Origin: Thauera sedimentorum
Lineage (GTDB): Bacteria > Pseudomonadota > Gammaproteobacteria > Burkholderiales > Rhodocyclaceae
Direction: 5' to 3'
Length of the DNA stretch: 64,000 nt
NCBI RefSeq assembly: GCF_014489115.1
Contig: NZ_JACTAH010000001.1
Coordinates: forward strand, 992,001-1,056,000
Part shown: positions 8,363 to 17,299 of the stretch, piece after piece
How the letters are laid out: each line of letters starts with the position of its first letter
How positions within the stretch are numbered: position 1 is the stretch's first letter
Program-made: the position numbers and the translations under genes
Notes under the pieces: generated by a model
Told to the model about the DNA's origin: nothing
The model's database searches: none
The model's input: only the letters and a program-made list of their open reading frames with translations

Positions 8363-9574
8363 ATGAAACTGGGAACACCGCTGTCGGTAAGCGCAGTGCG
8401 GGTCATGCTGCTGGGCGCCGGCGAACTGGGCAAGGAAGTCGTCATCGCGCTGCAGCGCCTGGGCGTGGAAGTGATCGCCGTGGACCGCTATCCCAACGCG
8501 CCCGGCCACCAGGTCGCCCACCGCGCGCACGTCATCCCGATGACCGACGGCGCCGCGCTGCGCGAACTGATCGAGCGCGAGCGCCCCCACCTGGTGGTGC
8601 CGGAGATCGAAGCCATCGCCACCGACATGCTGGTGCAGGTCGAGGCCGAGGGCCTGGCCGAAGTTATCCCCACCGCGCGCGCCGCCCAGCTCACCATGAA
8701 CCGCGAAGGCATCCGCCGCCTGGCCGCGGAAGAACTCGGCCTGCCCACCTCGCCCTACCGCTTCGCCGATTCGCTGGAGGACCTGCAGGCGGCCATCGAC
8801 GGCGGCATCGGCTACCCGTGCATCGTCAAGCCGGTGATGTCCTCCTCCGGCAAGGGCCAATCGACCGTGCGCGGCCCGGAAGACGTCGCCCGCGCCTGGG
8901 ACTACGCCGCCGCCGGCGGACGGGTGAATCAGGGTCGGGTCATCGTCGAAGGCTTCATCGACTTCGACTACGAAATTACCCTGCTCACCGTGCGCGCCTG
9001 CGACGAGGCCGGCACGGTGCAGACGTACTTCTGCGAGCCCATCGGCCACAAGCAGGTGGCCGGCGACTACGTCGAATCCTGGCAGCCGCAGCCGATGAGT
9101 GCGGTGGCGCTGGGCAAGGTGCGCGAGATCGCTGCCGCGGTCACCGGCAACCTGGGCGGGCGCGGCCTCTTCGGCGTGGAACTCTTCGTCAAGGGCGAGC
9201 AGGTGTGGTTCTCGGAAGTGAGCCCGCGCCCGCACGACACCGGCCTGGTTACCCTGTGCTCGCAGCGTTTCTCCGAATTCGAACTCCACGCCCGCGCAAT
9301 CCTCGGCTTGCCGGTGGACGTCGCCCTGCGCGAACCCGGTGCCTCCGCGGTGATCTACGGTGGCATGGACGAAGCCGGCGTGGCCTTCGAAGGCGTGGCC
9401 GACGCGCTCGCCGTGCCGCGCAGCGACCTGCGCCTGTTCGGCAAGCCGGAAGCCTTCACCAAGCGCCGCATGGGCGTGGCGGTGGCCAATGGCGACACGG
9501 TGGAGGAGGCGCGCGAGCGGGCGAAGCTGGCGGCGGGCCGGGTGCGGGTGGTGAAACCTGCGGCAGGAGACTAG
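8363..9574 (+). CDS. purT: Formate-dependent GAR transformylase (phosphoribosylglycinamide formyltransferase 2)
   Basis: 403 residues, close to the usual length of PurT (about 390-400). It opens with the pre-ATP-grasp fold ([31 protein letters not shown]), then the ATP-grasp domain with the flexible loop [16 protein letters not shown] and the metal-binding region [30 protein letters not shown]. It uses formate and ATP to formylate GAR in de novo purine synthesis, independent of folate. ATG is preceded by CGGAGGACGGGA. It stands alone, divergent from the PAS-GGDEF gene. Confidence 0.97.
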   Translation: MKLGTPLSVSAVRVMLLGAGELGKEVVIALQRLGVEVIAVDRYPNAPGHQVAHRAHVIPMTDGAALRELIERERPHLVVPEIEAIATDMLVQVEAEGLAEVIPTARAAQLTMNREGIRRLAAEELGLPTSPYRFADSLEDLQAAIDGGIGYPCIVKPVMSSSGKGQSTVRGPEDVARAWDYAAAGGRVNQGRVIVEGFIDFDYEITLLTVRACDEAGTVQTYFCEPIGHKQVAGDYVESWQPQPMSAVALGKVREIAAAVTGNLGGRGLFGVELFVKGEQVWFSEVSPRPHDTGLVTLCSQRFSEFELHARAILGLPVDVALREPGASAVIYGGMDEAGVAFEGVADALAVPRSDLRLFGKPEAFTKRRMGVAVANGDTVEEARERAKLAAGRVRVVKPAAGD

Positions 9575-9654
9575 AGGCCGGTCAGCCGGAACGGACTAGG
9601 TAAGCACCGTCCGGCCGAAGGACGCTCACGAGGATTCGACGCGGGAGGGGACCC

Positions 9655-10461
9655 ATGCGGAAGCTTGCGCTGTTTGTTGTTCTGGGTATTGCGGTGTTTG
9701 CACCTGTGGCGAGCAGTGCTCCGATGGGTCTGCAACCCTGTGGCGATGCCTGGTATCGCTCGGTCGAGGCGCAGTTGCCGACCGGCGACGGGCAGGGCCA
9801 TGGGCCGGATGTCGGCTCCGCGGAATGGAAGTCGGTGGTCGAGTTCCGGCTGGGCGTCCGAGGCGAAGTCGGCATACCGCCCCGGGACGATGAAGCCTGG
9901 TGCCGCTTCGTGGAGGCGCGCCTGCAGCAGCGCGGTCCGTCTTTCGACTGCGGCGGCGTGGCGGCAGGCAGTGTCGAGGCGATGATCTGCGGGGACGGGG
10001 AGCTGTCGGCGTTCGACCGTGAACTGTCGGGCGTGTATGCGGCCGCTTCGCGCAAGGCGGTCAAGGAGCATCCGCCGCGCCTGAAGGCGGAACAACGCGG
10101 CTGGATCAAGGGCCGCGACGATTGCTGGAAGAGCGAGGACAGGCGTGCTTGCGTCCGCGATGCCTATCGTCTGCGCATCGCGGCGCTGCAGGCGAGCTAC
10201 CGGCTGGTGCCGGAGATCGGGCCAGTGCACTACATGTGTGACGGCAATCCGGCCAACGAGGTGGTGGTGACCTTCTTCCACACCGAACCGGCAACGCTCA
10301 TCGCCGAACGGGGCGACAGCGTTTCGCTGATGTACGCGGCGCCCAGCGCCAGCGGCGCGCGCTACCTGGGGCGCAACGAGTCTTTCTGGGAACACCAGGG
10401 CGAGGCGCGGGTGACCTGGGGATATGGCGCGCAGGAGATGCGCTGCGAGAAGGCCAAGTAG
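9655..10461 (+). CDS. Secreted LprI-like + MliC-like lysozyme inhibitor
   Basis: 268 residues with a signal peptide (MRKLALFVVLGIAVFAPVASSA). The middle (CGGVAAGSVEAMICGDGELS ... LKAEQRGWIKGRDDC ... ACVRDAYRLRIAALQA) is the LprI/DUF1311 fold with its conserved Cys, Trp and RD positions. The C-terminus (VHYMCDGNPANEVVVTFFHTEP ... SFWEHQGEARVTWGYG..EMRC) matches MliC inhibitors of C-type lysozyme, including the two Cys that form a disulfide. A periplasmic or outer-membrane protein protecting peptidoglycan from lysozyme is the best reading. There is no lipobox at the N-terminus. The first 80 residues after the signal peptide carry a weak internal repeat (WYRSVEAQL / WCRFVEARL) of unknown meaning. 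Confidence 0.8.
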   Translation: MRKLALFVVLGIAVFAPVASSAPMGLQPCGDAWYRSVEAQLPTGDGQGHGPDVGSAEWKSVVEFRLGVRGEVGIPPRDDEAWCRFVEARLQQRGPSFDCGGVAAGSVEAMICGDGELSAFDRELSGVYAAASRKAVKEHPPRLKAEQRGWIKGRDDCWKSEDRRACVRDAYRLRIAALQASYRLVPEIGPVHYMCDGNPANEVVVTFFHTEPATLIAERGDSVSLMYAAPSASGARYLGRNESFWEHQGEARVTWGYGAQEMRCEKAK

Positions 10462-10566
10462 GGCGGGGCCTTCGTCTGCGCACTGCCGTTCCGAGGCCCA
10501 CTGCGGATACCGGACCGCTATGCCGCTTCCGGGCATGCATCCACCCGTCCGGCTGCCGGGCGCCCC

Positions 10567-10613
10567 TACGCAACCTTGCGTATTCCGCGCATCCCCCCGC
10601 CTCCCTAATCTGT
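10567..10613 (+). promoter_or_regulatory. urtA promoter with 16-bp palindromic activator-type site
   Basis: The palindrome TACGCAACCTTGCGTA (10567-10582) is directly followed by TTCCG (10583-10587) and, 18 bp further, by TAATCT (10606-10611), then TGT. The same arrangement with the same spacing occurs before urtE (17253-17297). The palindrome is centred about 31 bp upstream of the -10, the usual place for a class II activator. The regulator is not identified. Confidence 0.65.
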
Positions 10614-10666
10614 GATCGTGCAATGCAGCAACGCGGTGCATCCGATCACTACCAGGGAGACCTTCC

Positions 10667-11923
10667 ATGCAGACCCGTCGCAACTTCCTCAAGGCACTGA
10701 CCCTTTCCGCTTCCATCGCCGCCATCGGCCTGCCGGTGGGCGCGCATGCGGCCGACACGATCAAGGTCGGCATCCTGCATTCGCTCTCGGGCACGATGGC
10801 GATCTCCGAGACTGCGCTGAAGAACGTGGCGCTGATGACCATCGAGGAGATCAACGCCGCCGGCGGGGTGATGGGCAAGAAGCTGGAGCCGGTGGTGGTG
10901 GACCCGGCCTCCAACTGGCCGTTGTTCGCCGAGAAGGCGCGCCAGCTGCTGACCCAGGACAAGGTGGCGGCGGTGTTCGGCTGCTGGACTTCCGTGTCCC
11001 GCAAGTCGGTGAACCCGGTGTTCAAGGAACTCAACGGCCTGCTGTTCTACCCGGTGCAGTACGAGGGCGAGGAGCTGGAGAAGAACGTGTTCTACACCGG
11101 CGCGGCGCCCAACCAGCAGGCGATTCCGGCGGTGGAATACCTGATGAGCGAAGAGGGCGGCGGCGCCAAGCGCTTCGTGCTGCTGGGCACCGACTACGTG
11201 TATCCGCGCACCACCAACAAGATCCTGCGCGCCTTCCTCAAGAGTAAGGGCGTGAGCGATGCGGACATCATGGAGGACTACACCCCCTTCGGCCACTCGG
11301 ACTACCAGACCATCATCGCCAAGATCAAGCAGTTCGCCGCGCAGGGCAAGAAGACCGCAGTGATCTCGACGATTAACGGCGACTCCAACGTGCCCTTCTA
11401 CAAGGAGCTGGGCAACGCGGGCCTGAAGGCGACCGACGTGCCGGTGGTGGCGTTCTCGGTGGGTGAGGAGGAACTGCGCGGCGTGGATACCAAGCCGTTG
11501 GTCGGCCACCTCGCGGCATGGAACTACTTCATGACCGTGGAGAACCCGCAGAACACCGCCTTCATCGACAAGTACAAGGCCTGGGCCAAGAAGAACGGCG
11601 TGCCCAACGCCGAGACCGTGGTCACCAACGATCCGATGGAAGCCACCTACGTGGGCATCCACATGTGGAAGCAGGCGGTGGAGCAGGCCAAGACCACCGA
11701 CGTGGATGCGGTGATCAAGGCCATGGGCGGACAGACCTTCACGGCGCCCAGCGGCTTCACCCTGACCATGGACAAGACCAACCACCACCTGCACAAGCCG
11801 GTGCTGATCGGCGAAGTGCGTCCGGACGGCCAGTTCGACGTGGTGTGGCAGACCAAGGAGCCGATCCGCGCCCAACCGTGGAGCCCGTTCATCGAGGGTA
11901 ACGAGGGCAAGCAGGGGCTTTGA
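10667..11923 (+). CDS. urtA: Urea ABC transporter, substrate-binding protein
   Basis: 418 residues. The N-terminus MQTRRNFLKALTLSASIAAIGLPVGAHA is a twin-arginine-type signal peptide. The mature part has the UrtA signature stretches DTIKVGILHSLSGTMAISETALKNVALMTIEEINAAGGVMG, ASNWPLFAEKARQLL and FGCWTSVSRKSVNPVFKE. It binds urea in the periplasm and hands it to UrtBC. It heads urtABCD; a REP cluster of about 130 bp separates it from urtB, which may lower expression of the membrane genes relative to this protein. Transcription probably starts from the palindrome-containing promoter at 10567. ATG follows CAGGGAGACC. Confidence 0.97.
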   Translation: MQTRRNFLKALTLSASIAAIGLPVGAHAADTIKVGILHSLSGTMAISETALKNVALMTIEEINAAGGVMGKKLEPVVVDPASNWPLFAEKARQLLTQDKVAAVFGCWTSVSRKSVNPVFKELNGLLFYPVQYEGEELEKNVFYTGAAPNQQAIPAVEYLMSEEGGGAKRFVLLGTDYVYPRTTNKILRAFLKSKGVSDADIMEDYTPFGHSDYQTIIAKIKQFAAQGKKTAVISTINGDSNVPFYKELGNAGLKATDVPVVAFSVGEEELRGVDTKPLVGHLAAWNYFMTVENPQNTAFIDKYKAWAKKNGVPNAETVVTNDPMEATYVGIHMWKQAVEQAKTTDVDAVIKAMGGQTFTAPSGFTLTMDKTNHHLHKPVLIGEVRPDGQFDVVWQTKEPIRAQPWSPFIEGNEGKQGL

Positions 11924-11939
11924 TGCAGGTTTGACTGCT

Positions 11940-12071
11940 GTAGGAGCGGGCTTGCCCGCGATATGCGGCCTCGGTCGCGGGCAAGCCCGCTCCTACGACG
12001 ATGCAGCCTTACCGCTGGCGAGGCCGCTTCTGCAGTGATTAACGCCGCATCGCGGCCAAGGCCGCTCCTGC
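11940..12071. repeat. Three REP hairpins between urtA and urtB
   Basis: A direct GCGGGC-type copy starts at 11940, an inverted GCGGGC-type copy at about 11975 and an inverted GCGGCC-type copy at 12049. The first two form a tight inverted pair with a short loop, giving a very stable mRNA structure right after the urtA stop. This position in the operon suits protection of the urtA message or partial attenuation before urtB. Confidence 0.9.
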
Positions 12072-12095
12072 ACGGCGGCCTTCACGAGTAGTGAC

Positions 12096-13718
12096 ATGAA
12101 AAAGAGCTCCCACTGGACACACCGCGCCTGGCTGATCCTGCCGCTGCTGGCAGCCTTGTTTCTGCTGATGGCGGCCGGCAAGGCGCGCGCGGCGCTGGAT
12201 GAGGCAGCGCTGCAGCAGCTGGCCACCGGCGACTTCGGCGCGCGCATCGCAGCCATCGAGGCCATCGGCGCGGGCGGCGGAGAGGATGCGCGCCGGCTGA
12301 TCGCCGCGCTGGAGGCGGGCGAGCTGGGCGTGCTGGACGGTCGTGTGGTGATCCTGACCGGCGGCACGGTAACCGACGCAGCCAGCGGCGCCACGCTGGA
12401 GGCCGCGGCGAATGCGGTCGATACCCTGCGGGTGAACAACCGCGTGCGCCGCGCAATCGGCACCGCCAAGGCGGCGCTGGATCTCACGGCGGGCGAGCGC
12501 GACACCCGTCTTGCTGCCGCCAACACCCTGCGCGACAACGCCTCCGAAACCCTGCTGCCGGTGCTCGAGCGCGCGCTGGAAACCGAGCAGGACGAGGCGA
12601 TCCGCGACATCGTGCTGCTCGCCGCCGCACGGGTGAACCTGAATGCCGCCGAACCGGCCAAGCGCCTGAAGGCGGTGAGCGCGCTCGGCCAGTCGTCCGA
12701 CCCGGCGGTGCGGACGATGCTGGAACCCTTCCTGCTGCCGGCCAACGAGCCCGACGCCCTGGTGCGCGAGGCCGCCGCCGATTCGATCAACGCCATCGAG
12801 CGCCGGGTGGCCTTCGCCCAGCACGTGGGCACGGTGTTCTCCGGCCTGTCGCTGGGCTCCATCCTGCTGCTCGCCGCGCTTGGCCTGGCGATCACCTACG
12901 GGGTGATGGGCGTCATCAACATGGCGCACGGCGAACTGCTGATGATCGGCGCCTACGCGGCCTACCTGGTGCAGGGCCTGTTCCGCACCCATCTGCCGGA
13001 GTGGGTGGACTGGTACGTGGTCGCCGCCATTCCCGCCGGCTTCTTCGCCGCCGCGGCGGTGGGCGTGCTCATGGAACGCAGCGTGCTGCGCTTCCTCTAC
13101 GGCCGGCCGCTGGAATCCTTGCTGGCCACCTGGGGCATCTCGCTGGTGCTGATCCAGGCCGCGCGGGTGATCTTCGGGCCGCAGAACGTGGAGCTGGCCA
13201 ACCCGAGCTGGATGTCCGGCGGGGTGGAGCTGGCCGCCGGCGTGGTGCTGCCCTACAACCGCATCGTCATCCTCGGCTTCGGCGTCTTCGTGCTGGTGCT
13301 GGTGTGGCTGATGATGAACCGCACCCGGCTCGGGATGTTCGTGCGTGCGGTCACCCAGAACCGCCCGATGGCCGGCTGCGTGGGTGTGCCCACCGCGCGG
13401 ATCGATACGTTGGCCTTCGCCATCGGCGCGGGCATCGCCGGGCTGGGCGGGGTGGCGCTGTCGCAGATCGCCAACGTGGGCCCGGCCATGGGCACCGGCT
13501 ACATCGTCGATTCCTTCATGGTGGTGGTGCTGGGCGGCGTCGGCCAGCTGGCCGGTGCTGTGTGGGCCGCGATGGGCCTGGGCATCGTCTCCAAGTTCCT
13601 GGAAGGCTGGGCCGGCGCGGTGATCGCCAAGATCCTGGTGCTGGTGTTCATCATCGCCTTCATCCAGAAGCGTCCGCAGGGCATCTTCGCCTTGAAGGGC
13701 CGCTTCGCAGACAGCTGA
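12096..13718 (+). CDS. urtB: Urea ABC transporter, permease UrtB
   Basis: 540 residues, the usual UrtB size. A signal or anchor segment (about 11-33) is followed by an extra-cytoplasmic alpha-helical region of about 200 residues rich in Ala and Arg, typical of UrtB and absent from LivH. From about residue 240 comes the LivH-like permease domain (LSLGSILLLAALGLAITYGVMGVINMAHGELLMIGAYAAYL ... GVPTARIDTLAFAIGAGIAGLGGVAL). It forms the inner-membrane channel with UrtC. It lies 22 bp before urtC. No strong ribosome binding site precedes ATG 12096. Confidence 0.96.
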   Translation: MKKSSHWTHRAWLILPLLAALFLLMAAGKARAALDEAALQQLATGDFGARIAAIEAIGAGGGEDARRLIAALEAGELGVLDGRVVILTGGTVTDAASGATLEAAANAVDTLRVNNRVRRAIGTAKAALDLTAGERDTRLAAANTLRDNASETLLPVLERALETEQDEAIRDIVLLAAARVNLNAAEPAKRLKAVSALGQSSDPAVRTMLEPFLLPANEPDALVREAAADSINAIERRVAFAQHVGTVFSGLSLGSILLLAALGLAITYGVMGVINMAHGELLMIGAYAAYLVQGLFRTHLPEWVDWYVVAAIPAGFFAAAAVGVLMERSVLRFLYGRPLESLLATWGISLVLIQAARVIFGPQNVELANPSWMSGGVELAAGVVLPYNRIVILGFGVFVLVLVWLMMNRTRLGMFVRAVTQNRPMAGCVGVPTARIDTLAFAIGAGIAGLGGVALSQIANVGPAMGTGYIVDSFMVVVLGGVGQLAGAVWAAMGLGIVSKFLEGWAGAVIAKILVLVFIIAFIQKRPQGIFALKGRFADS

Positions 13719-13740
13719 TTCTCAACGGAGGAAGCGCCGC

Positions 13741-14970
13741 ATGCGCACCCCATACACCGTCCGCCTGTTCACCAGCATGCCGCGCGCCGGCTGGGTGGCG
13801 CTCGTCCTCTTCGCCCTGTTCGCCTGGGTGTGGATGCCGATCGCCCACCTGGCGCTGCCGCCCGAGCATGCGCTGCATGTGTCGTCCTACTGGGTGAGCC
13901 TGCTCGGCAAGATCCTCTGCTACATGGTGGTGGCGGTGGCGATGGACCTGATCTGGGGCTACGCCGGCATCCTCAGCCTGGGGCACGGGCTGTTCTTCGC
14001 CCTCGGCGGCTACGCCTTCGGCATGTATCTGATGCGCCAGATCGGTCGTGACGGCTCCTACGGCGCGGAGCTGCCGGACTTCATGGTTTTCCTCGACTGG
14101 AAGGAGCTGCCCTGGTACTGGAGCGGGTCGGATTCTTTCCTGTGGGCGCTGTTCCTGGTGGTGGCGCTGCCGGGCGTGCTGGCCTGGGTGTTCGGCTTCT
14201 TCGCCTTCCGCTCGCGCATCAAGGGGGTGTATTTCGCCATCATCACCCAGGCGCTCACCTACGCCGCGATGCTGCTGTTCTTCCGCAACGAGACCGGCTT
14301 TGGCGGCAACAACGGCTTTACCGACTTCAAGCGCATCCTCGGCTACGGCATCACCACGCCGGAGATGCGGGTGGTGCTGTTCGGGCTCTCCGCCGCGCTG
14401 CTGGTCGGCGTGCTGCTGCTCGGGCGCTACCTGGTGACTTCGCGCTTTGGCCGCGTGCTGGCGGCGATCCGCGACGCCGAGAGCCGGGTGATGTTCATCG
14501 GCTACAACCCGCTGCACTACAAGCTCTTCATCTGGACGCTCTCGGCGGTGCTGTGCGGGCTGGCCGGCGCGCTCTACGTGCCGCAGGTGGGCATCATCAA
14601 CCCCTCCGAAATGAGCCCGGCCAACTCCATCGAGATCGCGGTGTGGGTGGCGGTGGGCGGGCGCGGCACGCTGGTGGGCGCGGTGCTCGGGGCCGGCATC
14701 GTCAATCTTGCCAAGAGCTGGTTCACCGTGTCCTTCCCGGAATACTGGCCCTTCTTCCTCGGCTTCCTGTTCATCGCGGTGACGCTCTTCCTGCCCAGGG
14801 GCGTGGTCGGGCTGTGGGAGCAGCTGCGCAGCCGGCGCGGCCCGCAGGCCGCCAGCGATCCGGCGCCGGAAGCCGCGCCTGCGCCCGTGTCCGCCGCGCA
14901 GGGGCCCCGGCCGCCGGATACGGTGGTCCCCGCGCAAGTTTCCGAATCCACCCGCGGAGCCACCGCATGA
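13741..14970 (+). CDS. urtC: Urea ABC transporter, permease UrtC
   Basis: 409 residues, LivM-like, with about ten membrane segments. Conserved stretches include MDLIWGYAGILSLGHGLFFALGGYAFGMYLMRQIG, RSRIKGVYFAIITQALTYAAML and SRFGRVLAAIRDAESRVMFIGYNPLHYKLFIW. It pairs with UrtB in urea uptake. ATG is preceded by GGAGGAAGC. The last 50 residues are a Pro/Ala-rich cytoplasmic tail. Its TGA overlaps the urtD ATG (ATGA), so the two are translationally coupled. Confidence 0.96.
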   Translation: MRTPYTVRLFTSMPRAGWVALVLFALFAWVWMPIAHLALPPEHALHVSSYWVSLLGKILCYMVVAVAMDLIWGYAGILSLGHGLFFALGGYAFGMYLMRQIGRDGSYGAELPDFMVFLDWKELPWYWSGSDSFLWALFLVVALPGVLAWVFGFFAFRSRIKGVYFAIITQALTYAAMLLFFRNETGFGGNNGFTDFKRILGYGITTPEMRVVLFGLSAALLVGVLLLGRYLVTSRFGRVLAAIRDAESRVMFIGYNPLHYKLFIWTLSAVLCGLAGALYVPQVGIINPSEMSPANSIEIAVWVAVGGRGTLVGAVLGAGIVNLAKSWFTVSFPEYWPFFLGFLFIAVTLFLPRGVVGLWEQLRSRRGPQAASDPAPEAAPAPVSAAQGPRPPDTVVPAQVSESTRGATA

Positions 14971-15815
14971 GCACCGTCATCGAGCGCGACGCCGCGCAAC
15001 AGGCCAACCAGCGCGAGCAATGGGAGGGCGAAGCCACCACCGCCCACCTGGTGCGCCCGGGCGAGCTGGACCTCTCGCACAATGTCATCCTCTACCTGGA
15101 CGACATCACGGTGAGCTTCGACGGCTTCCGGGCGCTCAACAAGCTCAGCCTGGCCATCGATGCCGGCGAGCTGCGCTGCATCATCGGCCCCAATGGCGCC
15201 GGCAAGACCACGATGATGGACGTCATCACCGGCAAGACCCGCCCGGACGAGGGCAAGGCCTTCTTCGGCCAGACCATAGACCTGACCCGCATGAGCGAGC
15301 CCGAGATCGCCCACGCCGGCATCGGGCGCAAGTTCCAGAAGCCCACGGTGTTCGAGCAGCACACGGTGTTCGAGAACCTGGAACTGGCGATGAAGGCCGA
15401 CAAGCGCGTGCGCCGCAGCCTGTTCGCGCGCCTGTCCAGCGAGGAGGGCGACCGCATCGCCGCGGTGCTGGACCGCATCCGCCTGGCAGGCGAGTCCGAC
15501 CGCGTCGCCGGGCTGCTCTCGCACGGCCAGAAGCAGTGGCTGGAGATCGGCATGCTGCTGATGCAGGAGCCCCGCCTGCTGCTGCTCGACGAACCGGTCG
15601 CCGGCATGACCGACGACGAGACCGAACGCACCGCGGAGCTCTTCGTCAGCCTCGCCGGCGAGCATTCGCTGGTGGTGGTCGAGCACGACATGGCCTTCGT
15701 CGAGGCGCTGGGCGGCACGGTCACCGTGCTGCATGAAGGCTCGGTGCTGGCCGAGGGCGATCTGGCCACGGTGCAGAACGACCCGCGGGTGATCGAGGTG
15801 TATCTGGGCCGCTGA
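14967..15815 (+). CDS. urtD: Urea ABC transporter, ATP-binding protein UrtD
   Basis: 282 residues from ATG 14967, overlapping the urtC stop by 4 bp. ABC signatures are all present: Walker A GPNGAGKTTMMD, a signature loop of the form LLSHGQKQWLEIGMLL (UrtD-type rather than LSGGQ), Walker B RLLLLDEPVAGMTDDE and H-loop VVVEHDMAFVE. It powers urea import together with UrtE. The first 40 residues are an extension before the ABC fold. Downstream is a REP array and then a peroxidase gene, so urtE is not directly linked as it is in most urt operons. Confidence 0.96.
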   Translation: MSTVIERDAAQQANQREQWEGEATTAHLVRPGELDLSHNVILYLDDITVSFDGFRALNKLSLAIDAGELRCIIGPNGAGKTTMMDVITGKTRPDEGKAFFGQTIDLTRMSEPEIAHAGIGRKFQKPTVFEQHTVFENLELAMKADKRVRRSLFARLSSEEGDRIAAVLDRIRLAGESDRVAGLLSHGQKQWLEIGMLLMQEPRLLLLDEPVAGMTDDETERTAELFVSLAGEHSLVVVEHDMAFVEALGGTVTVLHEGSVLAEGDLATVQNDPRVIEVYLGR

Positions 15816-15830
15816 GGCAAAACACCGACT

Positions 15831-16134
15831 GTAGGAGCGGCCTTGGCCGCGATGCGGCGGTCCCCGCACCAACGCACGAATCGCGGCCAAGGCCGCTCCT
15901 ACCAACCCATCGCAGGTCCCCGGCAGTAGGAGCGGGCTTGCCCGCGATGCGGCGGTTCCGGTACCAACGCACCAATCGCGGCCAAGGCCGCTCCTACCAA
16001 CCCATCGCAGGCCCCGGCGGTAGGAGCGGGCTTGCCCGCGATGCGGCGGTTCTTGTACCAACGCACGAATCGCGGCCAAGGCCCCCTACCAACCCATCGC
16101 AGGCCTCGGCTGTAGGAGCGGCCTTGGCCGCGAT
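15831..16134. repeat. 94/95-bp tandem REPIN array
   Basis: Direct copies start at 15831, 15926, 16020 and 16112; inverted GCGGCC-type copies start at 15880, 15975 and 16069. Steps are 95, 94 and 92-95 bp with conserved linkers (CCAACGCACGAATCGCGG, CCAACCCATCGCAGG). The first and last direct copies are GCGGCC type and the middle two GCGGGC type, so hairpin type changes inside a conserved unit. The copy at 16069 has lost part of its outer arm (aaggccccctacc). The array fills most of the 385-bp gap between urtD and the peroxidase gene. Confidence 0.93.
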
Positions 16135-16200
16135 GCGGCGGTTCAGACCATGCCGCCGGCCTTGGTTACAATCGCGGCTTTCGTTCTCCCGGAAGTTGCG

Positions 16201-17091
16201 ATGAGCTCACCGATCCCTGCCCAGCCGGGCGTTCTGGCGCCGATCCCGCCGCTGGCCCGTCACTTGTTCTTCAGCCTCGAATCGGTCGAGGCGCTGCCGC
16301 AGGCGCTCGACGCGCTCGCCACCCAGGTCGATGGCGGGCACTGCGTTGCCGGCCTTGGCATCTCGCTGCTGCAGGCGCTGGACGCGAAGGTGGACGGACT
16401 GAAGGCCTTCCCGGCGCTGAGCGGCGCGGGCGTGGATGTGCCGTCCACCCAGCACGCGCTGTGGTGCTGGCTGCGCGGTGACGACCGTGGCGAGCTGCTG
16501 CACCGCGGCCGGGCGCTGCAGGCCGCGCTGGCCCCGGCGCTGCGTCTGGTGCAGGCCACCGACGCCTTCCGCTACCGCAGCGGCCACGACCTGACCGGCT
16601 ACGAGGACGGCACCGAGAACCCGGAAGGCGAGGAAGCAGTGGCCGCAGCCTGCGCCACCGACGCGCCGGACGGCCTGCGGGGCGGCAGCTTTGCCGCCAT
16701 CCAGCACTGGTTGCACGACCTGGCCGGCTTCGAGACGCTGCCCGAGGCCGAGCAGGACGACATCGTCGGCCGCCGCAAGTCGGACAACGAGGAACTGGAC
16801 GACGCTCCCGAGTCGGCTCACGTCAAGCGCACCGCGCAGGAGAGCTTCGAGCCGGAGGCCTTCGTGCTGCGCCGCTCCATGCCGTGGGCGGACGAGCAGG
16901 GCGCCGGGCTGGTGTTCCTCGCCTTCGGGCACTCGCTGGACGCTTTCGAGGCGCAGATGCGCCGCATGGCCGGGCTGGACGACGGCATCGTCGACGCGCT
17001 GTTCCGCTTCAGCCGCCCGCTGACCGGCGGCTACTACTGGTGCCCGCCACTGCGCGAGGGGCATCTCGACCTGCGCGCCGTACTGCGCTGA
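16201..17091 (+). CDS. DyP-type heme peroxidase
   Basis: 296 residues from ATG 16201 (MSSPIPAQPGVLAPIPPLARHLFFSLE); earlier in-frame codons lie within or next to the REP array. The hallmark GxxDG motif occurs as GYEDGTENPEGEEA, the proximal heme-ligand His lies in PESAHVKRT and the distal Arg in FVLRRSMPW. The C-terminus GLDDGIVDALFRFSRPLTGGYYWCPPL is typical of cytosolic YfeX-like DyPs. It reduces peroxide with an unknown electron donor; there is no signal peptide. It sits between urtD and urtE, which is unusual for a urea transport locus. Transcription may read through from urtABCD. Confidence 0.93.
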   Translation: MSSPIPAQPGVLAPIPPLARHLFFSLESVEALPQALDALATQVDGGHCVAGLGISLLQALDAKVDGLKAFPALSGAGVDVPSTQHALWCWLRGDDRGELLHRGRALQAALAPALRLVQATDAFRYRSGHDLTGYEDGTENPEGEEAVAAACATDAPDGLRGGSFAAIQHWLHDLAGFETLPEAEQDDIVGRRKSDNEELDDAPESAHVKRTAQESFEPEAFVLRRSMPWADEQGAGLVFLAFGHSLDAFEAQMRRMAGLDDGIVDALFRFSRPLTGGYYWCPPLREGHLDLRAVLR

Positions 17092-17252
17092 AAACGCGTG
17101 AATAAATCTACTGCGCGGGCCGATGGCGGCGTTGCACGGTGCTCGCTTCCTCGCCTATCCATCTGATATGTCTCGGTCGCTGTGCGCCGCGCGCCTTGCC
17201 ACCGACCCGCTCGCTACGATTTCTTCACACGTTTTGAGCGCGTCGCGCCGGG

Positions 17253-17299
17253 TACGCAATCTGGCGTATTCCGGCGCCGGCGGGGCTTCCGTAGTCTGT
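17253..17299 (+). promoter_or_regulatory. urtE promoter matching that of urtA
   Basis: TACGCAATCTGGCGTA (17253-17268), TTCCG (17269-17273), an 18-bp spacer and TAGTCT (17292-17297), then TGT. Order and spacing are identical to the urtA promoter while the 18-bp spacers differ, which argues for functional conservation rather than recent duplication of the whole region. It lies about 70 bp before the urtE ATG. The rest of the 274-bp gap between the peroxidase gene and urtE shows no other feature except an inverted pair GTTCGCC / GGCGAAC at 17298-17345. Confidence 0.65.

Noticed and set aside
9575-9654. GGCCGG/CCGGCC inverted repeat between purT and the lysozyme-inhibitor gene as a possible riboswitch
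   Set aside because: No known riboswitch core motif could be recognised and the neighbouring gene is not a typical riboswitch target; it may be only a GC-rich hairpin.
10624-10640. NtrC-like TGCAGCAACGCGGTGCA in the urtA leader
   Set aside because: It has one mismatch in a key half-site, lies downstream of the proposed -10, and no sigma54 -24/-12 pair was found nearby.
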